From Glossina fuscipes (Eukaryota; Arthropoda; Insecta; Diptera; Glossinidae), in contig NW_023998414.1 of assembly GCF_014805625.2 (NCBI RefSeq), positions 4,141,157 through 4,205,156 on the forward strand: DNA of 64,000 nucleotides, written 5' to 3'. Position 1 is the stretch's first letter; every line of letters starts with the position of its first letter. The position numbers and the translations under genes were made by a program. The notes under the pieces are model-generated. The model ran no database searches. It was not told the DNA's origin and worked only from the letters and a program-made list of their open reading frames with translations. Below, in pieces: positions 25,184 to 35,300 of the stretch.

Positions 25184-27122
25184 CGATAAATATTTATATT
25201 AAATTTTATACAAAATATTTGCTATTAAAAGATGTTTTGCTGGAAGAAAAATATTGAAAAGCTTTTAATTAGATTTAAGAATCAGTCAGTCATTGAGGGC
25301 TCTTTGAACTGTTGTTAATAGATATTGGCTCTGCTGCCATGCGTGAAGCATTTAAGTCAACTATGAAATCAACTATGAAAGGCATGTTACCCCACAGTTT
25401 TTATAATCGTAGGTGGTAATAAGAAGAGCGACGAACATGAATTGTTGAAAAATACCGCATATTGGCAAGAAGGAAACACTCCGATTAGACGGGATAGGAA
25501 ATATGGTGATGTTGTCTTCGTCAGTCCATTGTTTATACAGCTTGTCTGTCCATTTGTCTTTTTTGCTTTCAGGTCATCAGGTCACTTGTTTTGGCCCAAC
25601 GAAAACGATTCTATTCCGACCACTGCCAATATAAGGCCTTAGTTTGAAAAGTCGCTAGATGAAAGCAACTGGCGTAGGGCACTTAATGGTGGGCCGTGTC
25701 CCATTACAGTCTTTCTATTTGTTTTATTTTTGTTTTACTGTTTGAGTACCGCTCATCCCTGAGTTTGGCAGCACGATGTTCCGCATAGTTTAACTCTACA
25801 AGACTGCTGTCTTGCGCTCGTGTGCGTCATATGCCGCATGCACATATGATGTAAATAAATAATAAACGTAACGCGACGTTTTTCAATTAACGACGTTTTC
25901 AATAAAAATGCAGAGCAATGTTTAACTTTGACTTTTGTCTTACTTCGTCGCAAAAGTAGTTACCTTAAATCCATTTTCAATAACGTCCGGGCTGAGAGTC
26001 GTCGTAAAAGTCGTCAGTGCAAGTAAATTTCGTTAAAATATTTCGAATATTTCGACCTATTTGGATAGACATCAGAAGGCTGGACAGGCGGACAAGCTTA
26101 AATGATTCTGAATCGATCAGTATAATGAAAGGTGCATTCACCTCAGGCCCTTCGGGGTGTTCCATACATCCAGATAAACAAGATGTATGTAGTTTATAAG
26201 AAGGAAAGGTGAGACCTAAGACTATGCTATGGACAAAATGTAAATGAAATGTTAAAGTCGTAATTGGGCTTTTAATTGACGAATAGATGAACGGTTTGTG
26301 TTCTAAAGAAACAAAAAGGCTTTAAATTATTCAAATATCGCAAATATCGACATTGCAGTAAGAAAGCATCGATTAATGAGTCAATTAAACGGTGATTAGT
26401 GAAAGAAGAATTCTGTAAATTGAATTTTTTTTAAGAAATGATTCATAAATGAGAAATGTCTACCTTCATCACGTTATACACACATTAAATTATATTATAA
26501 TATATAAGAATTGTATTCGATTAATTTAAGCGAAAAATATTTTTCATCTTATTCTTGTTTATAGATTGCTTTGAAACGTTGGTATCGTAATATGCAAACG
26601 TATGTAGCATCGTTCGGTTACCTAAGACGAATACAATTGAAATTCGATCATACAAAATCCCAAGGCGAAAGCAGTACAGCACGTGAACTAAAGGAATTAC
26701 TAAAAAGTTCACGGAATATGTTATGCGAACTGGAGACGGCTGTTAACGGCACTCAATCGTTTAAAGGCTATCGCTTTCGTAAACAATTACCGCAAGTAAG
26801 CCGCTCGCAAATGAACAAACGTTTAAAATTGCGAACTAAACAGCAACTTGATCGCAATCCGACTGATATACAGCGAGCTGATTCAATCGATTTACGTTTC
26901 GTAAAATTCTTTTATTATAAATATTTGAAAAATATGTGCAAATTATTGCGCGAATATATTAAAAATAAAGACAAACTTGAAAGGGGTCCATCGCGTCGTG
27001 CCTTTAATGAAGTGGACAAACCGATGAAACGTTTAAGGAAAAATAGACACTCACTTAACATGGATCGTATATCCCGTGTAAAAAAGAATAAAAATCTAAG
27101 AATTATATCCAATCTTGTGTAG
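18650..27122 (+). CDS. Unpaired-type secreted helical cytokine (JAK/STAT ligand), three exons, 368 aa
   Basis: Exons are 18650-19048, 23586-23735 and 26565-27122 (stop TAG), both introns in phase 0. The start ATG has A at -3 and opens a signal peptide (hydrophobic core about 7-23). Then come a Ser/Thr-rich region, a polybasic cluster RWRKRHRKR at 81-89 (possible proprotein-convertase site), and a WANPCGG motif at 108-114. The helical domain spans about 134-320: E-M-W-W-L-H at 163-168, a helix at 186-210, a helix with C237 in LCELETAV, a basic linker and a helix at 290-316 with C308. The tail is Lys/Arg-rich. Sequons are at N53, N102, N181 and N244. Mature cysteines are C112, C237 and C308. 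Length, secretion, basic charge and helix pattern fit the fly Unpaired family (about 400 residues), ligands of the Domeless receptor. The family call is inference; the exon model is strong. I cannot say which of upd1, upd2 or upd3 it matches, though the signal peptide argues against the signal-less Drosophila upd2 form. Confidence 0.72.
20650..20850 (+). repeat. Dispersed repeat, family A copy
   Basis: In order it carries AACGCCCAGAAGGAAGC, a segment ending ATTCTTGATCAGAATCAT, GAATCGATCTAGAGGTGTCC, the ATCTGTCCGTTTG core and TGTCTGTTGTAAAC. These blocks recur in the same order in other copies, or reversed at 29500-29720 and 62320-62507. The copy is non-coding and diverged. Confidence 0.55.
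21030..21175 (+). repeat. Dispersed repeat, family A, truncated copy
   Basis: CACAAGCCTCAAAAACCTCATAAAATATACAAATTCTTGGCAAGTTTCAAATCCGGAATG follows the same layout as 52990-53060 (ACAACACCC...TATAAATTCTTGGGTAGTTTCAAAATCGGAAT). It lacks the GTCCGTC core. The motif is given here as description of the repeat only, and an overlapping ORF is not a gene. Confidence 0.45.
22699..22736. repeat. Pentanucleotide repeat AGATC/AAATC
   Basis: Four or so copies of CAGAT grade into CAAAT copies, showing a point change spread through part of the array. It lies within gene 2 intron 1. Confidence 0.85.
22985..23285. repeat. Dispersed repeat, family B copy
   Basis: It begins AACAAGTAAAAAGCCTAC and carries a CTACATCACCCTGCC block. 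The right part reads GACAGGACAAGCTTAGATCG and ends near GTGTTGTATATAGTCGCAC. The head matches 8338 and 24533; the tail matches 8890-8985 and 26085-26175. Confidence 0.5.
23586..23735 (+). other. Gene 2 coding exon 2 with W-W-L-H core
   Basis: 50 codons, phase 0 on both sides, with a perfect GTAAGT donor at 23736. The W-W-L-H motif at residues 165-168 matches W-R-L-H of gene 1. A glycosylation sequon (N-S-S) ends the exon. Confidence 0.72.
24533..25110. repeat. Dispersed repeat, family B, diverged copy
   Basis: The left end (GAAATGAGTAAACGCATCATAG, then TTGGGG...TTAAATACCCTACGCC) resembles the heads at 8338 and 22985. The right end (GACAGATAAGCTTGAATCAG, then AAAATGATTTTGCATC) resembles the GGACAAGCTTAAATGATTCTG block at 26090. 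Boundaries are approximate. Confidence 0.4.
26075..26185. repeat. Dispersed repeat, family B right-end fragment
   Basis: GGACAGGCGGACAAGCTTAA is followed by GATTCTGAATCGATCAG, a block with AAAGGTGCATTCACCTCAGG and CTTCGGGGTGTTCCATA. The same order is present at 8890-8985 (AAAAGGTGGATTTACCTTAAGG, CTTCAACGTGTTGCATA). Confidence 0.5.
26565..27122 (+). other. Gene 2 terminal coding exon
   Basis: 185 codons plus TAG. It carries the helices after the W-W-L-H motif, both C237 and C308, and a long basic tail. It opens with IALKRWYRNM, in the position where gene 1 has TEVLKFYLNL. It is the longest clean open frame in the window, and there is no frame disruption. Confidence 0.75.
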
Positions 27123-27960
27123 TTCTAGTAAGCGCCTATTGTAAGTTATTTCCGCAATTGACACTATAAAGCGAGCGCCGATGCGAGCAAACATAACGAG
27201 CCCTACTCTAAGGCGATTGCCAAAGCGACACTTTTGCAAAGAAAGTAAAACGAATGAGACAGTCAATCCTTTATCCTAGACTTGAATGCCGAGTTGAGAG
27301 TACACTTCATGATACCGCTTGCAGCATAAAGTAACTAATGACCACAGAAGCAATGCGAATCGATTTAACTCATTCTGCCTTTCTATCTGACTGACGGACC
27401 GAAATTTTTAAAACTGAAAAATTTTAAAGAGACAAAACTCTCAATCCCTGCACATACAATCTTGTGTAATGCATTCATAGTTTAAAATAATAATAGATCG
27501 GGTAGACTCGGGGGGCTTCTAACATCCAGAAAATTAGCTTAGTTACGCGATCGTTCGAGTCACTTTAGTAATGTCCGTACGTTTATTCATGGAAATAATC
27601 AAGTTTGCAAAAATCTGGATGAAAAGTGAAAGTGAAGTGTACTTGTACTTGAGAGTGGACTACATCCAGCGATAAGTGAATCTGTAATTTGGAAAGTGCT
27701 GGTAAAATGTAAAAAAAAATTGAAAATTTTGTTTCTCCCAATATTAGACTGCAGGAGAGGGTGACTTAGAATTGAGCAAAAATCTCTTCTCAGGTGCTTT
27801 AAAAAGTTTTGAGCAAAAACAGTTTCGATTCGCTTACTGACTGACAAACATGGTTCTAATAGACTAACTTGCAAGTTTTCTATAGCTGCTTGAGTGGACC
27901 TGTATCTAAGATTCGTTTAAACGCGAATAAAATGTGCTTGTTCTCTATGGAAACACACAC

Positions 27961-27964
<4 letters not shown>

Positions 27965-28005
<41 letters not shown>
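27965..28005. repeat. (CA)n microsatellite
   Basis: About 20 uninterrupted CA units lie in the probable 3' UTR of gene 2. Confidence 0.95.
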
Positions 28006-28007
<2 letters not shown>

Positions 28008-28410
28008 TGAAACAAGTATTTATTATTTAAAATAATTTCTTTTACCATCATTTTTAGTTTTTATATAAAAATCATAATAAAAATAATTATAATAATTATT
28101 ACTCTAGTCAATGTTATTATCCCCATCTTTTTTTTTTTTTTTTTTTTTTTCTTTATACATATATATGTACACACATTATATTCCCACCAACTTAATATGC
28201 TATAAATACAAACATTTATGAATGAAATAACTTTTTTTTAATGATTTTAAATAATAATAATTTTTACTTTTAAGTTTTTAGAGTAAAAGGAAAAATGAAA
28301 TAATTACTTAATATATATGTAAGTGTGCTTTTTTTTTTAAACTTGTGCTTAATAAAAAAGAAAATGTTCCTATATATGTATGTATGTATGTATAATATAG
28401 AATAGTGTAG

Positions 28411-28450
28411 TATAGTATAGTATAGTATAGTATAGTATAGTATAGCATAG
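28411..28450. repeat. TATAG pentamer array
   Basis: Eight tandem TATAG units, the last with one substitution (CATAG). Confidence 0.92.
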
Positions 28451-28790
28451 TATATAGCGTTTATATGTATATGCGGTTATATACGCAATAAGTTTTTATT
28501 ACTTAGTTATATATACGTAGTAGAAATAGTGTCTGCTTACAGTTGAACAGCATTTTAGCGTTATTTCCTTGGCATTTCGTTTAGGTCCGATCTGTGATAT
28601 TAGTTCTGGATATGCGTGCACTTACAACAGCATTATAAAAAACGTATTAATCGTATAATTCTAATTATATACGTATAAGTTTACTTTAATTGTAATGGTT
28701 AATTTAATTTATTAATTTCTTTATCTTTGTACATAATCTAGGCTAAGAGGATAATGATGTAGACAATAAAAGTTTTTATTAAAAATGTTT

Positions 28791-29012
28791 GAAAATTGTT
28801 TTTGCTTCCAAGTTATAAACTGAGATCGAAAGCATGATTTCGATTTTGTTAAGATTTTGCTCAGATTTTTATATGCTTCATTTTTAATCAGCGCACTCCG
28901 CGCCTTATGTCACAAAATTTTTAAGAAACACAAATTCAAAGAGTAATTTGTATAATTATTGTAAGAGTCTTGACTCTACGATTATCGTGTGATTATTCTA
29001 TGCAAGCGATTG

Positions 29013-29052
<40 letters not shown>

Positions 29053-30311
29053 GACATTCAAAAATTATTAAGCCATTTTTAGCAGAATGCTATAAGAATT
29101 TTTTGGATATAAAAGTGTAATATTGACTCATAAGAGATGTGATAAGCTTTTCAGCAGATTATCGTAAGAATAATCTAAGTCGGTCATAAAAAACCATTGT
29201 AGTAAAATCGTAGAGTGTTCGCAAAGAATGCAAGAAGCTCTAACAGGAATCAGGTATAGGCACGTTCTAAGAATAACTTGAAAAACAGAACAAGTCAGAA
29301 ACTTATATTTGGTCGCGACCCATTCCCGTTATCCTAAGCAAGAGTAAAAAAATGAATGAGAGACGAACAGACGGACATGTTAGGATGCACTTCAAATATG
29401 AAACTGACCAAGAATTTATATGGTTCATGAAGCTCGCTTCCATAATATTGGGCAAGCGTAGTCAATTTTTTCCATTTTTCCAAATTTGGGGTCGATAGCT
29501 GCGTGTTTGCGGCCAGAAGCGTGTTTACAACAGACATTACAAAGACGTACAGACGGACAGACGGATATGCCCAATTCAGATTCAGAACTATATGCTAATC
29601 AAGAATATATGTGTATTCATTTGGTGCAGTCTCTGAAGCTTTTTTCTTGGTGTTTGTAAACGCTTTGACAAAATGAATATACCTGTCATTCTTCGGTGAT
29701 GGGTATCAAAACCATTTTGATATCACCAAAGTTCCTAGTAATTAATATATTTTTCTTATTGTATTGTAAAAGCGAAGTGATGTTACACACACACAATAGT
29801 TGCCATGCAGTGTATCGGCGAAAACTCGGCTCAATTTTGTGTCAAAAATCACGTGCGTTATTTCGTGCAGCGAATTTTCGGTTTACAGGCATTTTTCAAG
29901 CGTTCGTAACCATATCAAGAAAGTGAAATAGGTGAGTGAAGTAAGTGAATAGATAAAAATTATTTCGATGTAATAACAAAATGTAATGCACTCGTTTATG
30001 CTTCATGAACTCAAAACGGTTGCGTAACTCACGCGTGACGAAATTTAAAAGATTAAATTATTTTCCTCTAAACGTTCCTTTCAAACGTTTTTTAGCATTA
30101 AAGAAAATATATCAGTTGTGCAGGGATCGGAATCGATAAGCGGTATATATATTAGATAAATGAAAAGGTCTGCGGGATTTTTTAATCAAAATACAAATGC
30201 ATTGCCATTTTTCTGGTAGAATCATTCATTAATCGATCACTGTTGAGCTTGTGGAATTTGTGAACGAAAAATTAAACCAAGTAAACAGAAAGCGAAACAA
30301 ATGTTAGTTGA
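28791..30311. other. Intergenic DNA with poly-T tract and family A repeat
   Basis: A 35-bp T run spans 29014-29048, and family A sequence spans 29330-29720. Short ORFs in this block are repeat-derived or unrecognised. I see no gene. Confidence 0.5.
29330..29720 (-). repeat. Dispersed repeat, family A, reverse-oriented copy
   Basis: Two reverse units lie in series: GAACAGACGGACATG at about 29364-29378, then GCGGCCAGAAGCGTGTTTAC, ACAACAGACATTAC, ACAGACGGACAGACGGATATG, a CAGTCTCTGAAGCTT block and the terminus GGTGATGGGTATCAAAA. The layout is the same as at 61930-62507, including the end sequence. A minus-strand ORF through it is a repeat shadow. Confidence 0.6.
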
Positions 30312-30464
30312 GCGAGGGTAACGTCCGAGTTGAATACATTAGAAACTTCTCAGCGCGACCCTTTCAGTTTACGCCGGGTAATTGAATATGTTTATGATCC
30401 TTTGGGTTTAATGAGCGCTTTCATCGCATTCCGATGCACGATTCCTTTCCAATTTCGTCGAATA
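30312..30464 (+). pseudogene. BEL/Pao-type retrotransposon pol relic
   Basis: A 51-codon frame reads ...PFSLRRVIEYVYDPLGLMSA..., with VYDPLG at 30390-30407. In BEL/Pao polymerases a segment of the form PF(T/S)-R-R-x-(L/V)...VYDPLG(F/L) follows the reverse transcriptase palm. The frame is closed by stops at both ends (30309 and 30465), and no LTRs or other pol motifs are apparent, so this is a decayed fragment. The neighbouring 30465-31860 is less AT-rich and may be further decayed element. Confidence 0.5.
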
Positions 30465-32324
30465 TAAATCATCATCTACTGTTGCGTCAGTTCGGGTTTT
30501 GCCACAACTCGTGCGACGTCATCCATCTTTTCGAGTTCTATCCAAGTTTTTCAAATATTATTGGCGAGTGTTGTCCTCTTCTCATCGCCCCGGATCAATC
30601 GGGTCGAAAATGGCGATGTACAGGTGAAAACTCGGCTCATTGCATTGCAAATTGTTAATGTATCCGCATGAGCAGCCGACTAAGTAAGACTTACGACTAT
30701 TGAATCTATGCTAGGGTTTACTTTGGTCGTAGTTACAGAGAGTGACCTGTCGGTAAAGGCAAAACACTTACCTATGACACACGTACCCATTAAGCTGCGG
30801 CCGCTTCTCTGCCTCTTTATCTTTCTTTACTTCTTTCCGACCGTCACTGCATTCAATAAATATGGCACACGTCCTAAGTGATTGATCATATTATCCATGG
30901 AAAAAAGTTGCAAGCTATCCGTACCGTGATCTGGAAACTCATACGGTTGCCAAATATCGAGTTTGCTTTTATCTTCAGCTTTATTTAAGTGGTTTAAAAT
31001 TGTTTTTTGGTCAACATTTCGCTCAACAACGATTCAACTTGCGGGCCGTTTGTCTCTTCATCTGTGCACAGTGTCTGCAGTAAACATTCTTTTGATCGCA
31101 AAAAATAAAACTATGGTCTTCAAGTTTGACAAGAAAATGAGCCAAATCGGTCAAAGGACACGCATATAACGCAACGCATTAGCTGACGTCACTTTTTTTT
31201 TCAAAAGCAAGAAAAATTGGATTTTGTTCGTGTTACTTATCATCCGAAAAAATTTGGACATATATTATGAAGGTCATCTTCCAGTATTCACGCAAAAGTT
31301 GAAACAATAGCCCAAGCTCACCGAAATTGAAATTTTTTGTGTTTTTTTTTTGAGCGTTTTTTTAAGCTAAAGTTGATAGGTGTTGAAGATTCGGTCACAA
31401 TCGAAACTTATTCCCCACTAATCTTCCAGATACGAAAGCTTTGTCGGGCACTCTCGTTTACTAAATGCGTATAAAAAATTCTACAGATTTCGTCTGTTAA
31501 GTTCCTTTACCATGAACTTTCATAAATACTTCTCCACGAAAATTATTTTCGTTCGTGCGTTCATATGAAAGTTCAATTCGTCTATCGACCGTTTGTCGAT
31601 AGCGTGCTTAAAATTCGCAATATTGAAAAAAATTGAGACTAGAAAGTTCAATGAAAATTTAATAAGCATTTCAGTTCGTCGACATCTTCGGAGCATTCAT
31701 AAACTAATGCGTCATCATGCAAATCATCTTTGCAAAGATCGTCTTGGGAGGAGCGCGTTTTGCATAGACTTTCGGAATCAATTGTTGAATTTGGTATAAA
31801 ACGTATTCTTCATATTAAACGTTTGATGGCAGAGCCTTTCTCCCAAGTTCTAGATTTTAAATTTTGTTGGCTGTGTTTTGTGCTGTGCTTTTCTGAAAGG
31901 ACTGACTGAAGACTGTGTAAAACTGAACATTTTTTGTTTTGCGCATGCGATGATCAAAATTGTTGTGTTAGTCGTTTTGTTGTTGGTATTTTTTGTTGCC
32001 TAATGTCGGCTAAATGCATCTATGCTATGCTATGCTAAGTTGTTAAAGTAAATGCTTTAACATCACTTAAGAAAGAGATTTATGCATATTACCGTTGAAT
32101 GTCAAACGTTTTGTATGCATGTAAATGCAAAAGTGGGGTGAGCTTGTGTGATAATCGTGCGATAATGAGTAGAGTAACAGAGATTTAAAATAAGATCGTA
32201 TTAAAGATGTTTAAGAGGCTCTAAGGTCACAAAGACCAATTCAACCAAGTTAACAATGTATGAATGTATGAAGTTATGAAAACATTGGCTTAAATGCCTG
32301 TTTAGATTTATATATGTACATATT

Positions 32325-32365
<41 letters not shown>

Positions 32366-35300
32366 TTGCCATTGCAGAGCAAAATATGGCAAAATATGCC
32401 GATTTGAATATGATTATTGGGATAATCTTTAAAAAATGTGTATACAAATTTTAATCCTCATAAAAGAAGTGATTATTTTTAAAAAGTAAGGATGTGAAGA
32501 AGCGGATGCAAAGAGTAGAACGATGCTTACAAAACGAATAAAAAGCAATGGATATAAATCAAAGAGCAGACGAAAGACAAATGCGTAATAAACTTATGAC
32601 AAGAAACTAACAGAGATAATTTGTACGGTATGGGCAGACAACAGGATTATAAATATATTCAAATATCCTAACGGTTGAGGGATTTTCACAGACTACAAGT
32701 TGAGCGAGCACCTTTTTTGAATTGAACAATGAAAAGGTTTTCTTTGCTCCTATGATCGTAATCGATTAACTGTATATATATATATATATGTGTGTGTGTG
32801 TTTAAGAGTGCGTGTGTTTATGGATTTGTTTTCTATATGTTGCATAGAGACGGTCAATTGTTTAAATTTGTTGTCTCGTGTAGTGGTACCTGTAGATGAA
32901 TAAAACACTTACAAGTGTCAAGTGTCACTCAAATACTCTTTTTATGTTAACCCAAGCTAAGGTAATACTCAAACATATCTATTTATATATATAGACGTAT
33001 AGATATGTATAGATGTATGTATAGATATGTATGCATATACTCTTAGATATGGATATATATATATATATATATATTAATCAAAAAGTACCGGGAAATGTGT
33101 TTATCACCCAACATACTACATTTTAAATAGATACCTTTAACCTTTGGTGCCATACTCAAAAGATGCAAGATCAACGACTATATCCGCTCTCCCTTGGACA
33201 TTTTCAAGACTACAAAAGACGGTCCTTATTTCGACTCCAATAGCCAGAAGAATGCAAAAGAGATTAAATTCTTGAGCAATGCGAAATTCCAAGTTCGTCC
33301 ATTCAGAGCTCTGTCTTTCGATCACTTCCAGAACAAACATAGGCCAAATCAGCTCACCAACAAAAGTTTGTTACCTTGCAAAGACTTACTTCTTACGGGT
33401 TGGCGGCGAAAGTGTAGAACAAGGCCCGAATGTACGCCCAAATGCCGTAAAGTTAACAATTTAGATCAACTTAGTCGTCGTGACATTTTAAAAATTTGAC
33501 TTTTTGGCTATGTACAAATTTTGTAAAATTGATTTTTCATCTGACAGATTTTATAAAAAAACTAACTAATTTCGTTCAAGGACAGGTTTACATGGGTAGA
33601 AGAGCCTTAATCGGCTTAGAAAATGGGCCCAAGCCAATCACTGTAATGAGAGATGAGTCTATCTCAAGTTTCTCTTCTTAATATTTTCTATATTAAAAGC
33701 TTTGTAGGCTTTCACGAATGTCTCGGGGTTATTAAGGTTTTTGGATGATTTCGTAAACATATTTAACAGGATTTATTCAGTTCCCTCATCCGAACGACTG
33801 CGGCACTCATATTTCTTTGTAATATGCGCATGAGCCTTTTGTTTCCCAGAACCGAATATGTAATTGTGGAATTTAAAGGTTAAATGGATTCCTTACCAAC
33901 TCTGTTAAGCTGATATCATATAAACTACGTCATATGGATGTGATGTTTCGAAAAAAATATTGCGCAAGTCCGGATATACGCATATACACATTTTGAAAAC
34001 CTTGTAAGACTTGAAGAATAAAAGAAGAAAACCCGTGCAAATGTAGATATGCCGTATGGCACTGGGATTGGAAGCAGATTTTGAAGCAAAAACTGTCACT
34101 TAGAGGGAAAAAATTTCCTCGAAGAGGAAAGAGAAGATTTATTTGAATAGTTCCTAGTACTTTTTGATCACATTGTACTTGCGTTCGTGTACTGTGTTAG
34201 CAGACGAATAGGTAACGAATTATTTTCATTTAAAAATAGTTCGACTTATAATGGCTTGAAATTTGAATAATTTGCTGGCCAAGAAGGATTAGCAGTGGCA
34301 TTTGTTGATGCCCTCTCTGCGAACCAATAATTTATCATCACTTATGCCAAAGGATATTGATGGCACCTACCATGACTGAATCCTTTGTTAAAGATCGTAT
34401 TTGTTTTATTGCTGTTAAATTTACTGTTAATCTCATATTTTCCACCTTTGCTTTTTTTACTTTCCTCCTCTATTTGTAGAATAATCTTTTTTGTGACCCT
34501 ACGCCATTTGTGTTTTAGGGTAAATTTTTGCAACCTTTTTGCGGATGTATGTGACAGCCAGATGTACTTAAGCGAGACTCATTTTTTATTAATATACCAA
34601 TACTGACTCGATTTAAGCTTCCCTCTCCGTCTCTTTGTCTGTCCGCTTGTCTGCCTGCTTGTCGAAGTATGTTAACGTTTCAGGTATAGGTCGAAAGTTT
34701 TCAGATATTTTGACATAACGTTATAAAATCGATTTGAATGGGAAGACTTTTGAGAGTACCTCTATACTCTATATATATGTACCTCCTTTATTATATTACC
34801 TGAGAAAAAATGGAAATATTGAGAAATGATTCGATGGTGAAAAAATTGAATTGGATGAGTTAACCTTTTGAATCGCTTTCCCTGCCTTCTTCGCCACGAA
34901 AATTAATTAATTTTTTGGCACAAAGACCTGATGTACGATATCTCAAGATGAAAACAGATCTATGCTACTAATGTGGTGTCACGCTCAACTCTAATTAATT
35001 TGAACCTTGTATGTCTATTTTTCCGATGTTGCTCTATGCAAGGGATCTAATGAAAAGCTTTCGCCTTTGTAAATCAATAGTGTTTAATTTTCAGTACTTT
35101 ATGATGAAAACTGGTCAAGTATGAGGAAATAGCAGCCCATTGGAAATTTAATTTTGCTTAATTCGAAACACTTTAGTTTATATTACAGATCCGCTCCGAT
35201 ATATATATTTCATACAGACGCAATTTTTGCTTTATATTGTTTTATAACAAAAAAGTTAATATGGAAATGTGTATAGGACATTAGGTAGTTGACTCGATTT

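Larger units (their letters stand above)
23736..26564 (+). other. Gene 2 intron 2 (2829 bp, phase 0)
   Basis: The donor is GTAAGT and the acceptor is ATTCTTGTTTATAG ending at 26564. It contains family B repeat material (24533 to about 25110 and 26075-26185), a GTCTGTCC core near 25545 and a (TA)n run at about 25149-25179. Its position corresponds to the 195-bp intron of gene 1, so the difference in length is explained largely by repeat insertion. Confidence 0.68.
27123..28790 (+). other. Probable 3' UTR of gene 2 with distal polyadenylation signal
   Basis: There is no further coding exon. AATAAA at 28765-28770 is followed by a T/G-rich stretch within 40 nt, suitable for cleavage near 28790. 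The interval holds a (CA)n tract (27965-28005), a T tract near 28130-28150 and a TATAG pentamer array (28411-28450). Earlier AATAAA hexamers (for example near 28077) may also serve. Confidence 0.35.

Noticed and set aside
29334..29537. Minus-strand ORF starting MSVVN, similar to one at 62180-62368
   Set aside because: The similarity is real but comes from both lying in the same non-coding family A repeat; the frames diverge after about 20 residues.
33137..33499. Opposed ORFs of 67 and 101 codons
   Set aside because: Neither strand gives a recognisable motif or splice context; possibly an old repeat, but unproven.
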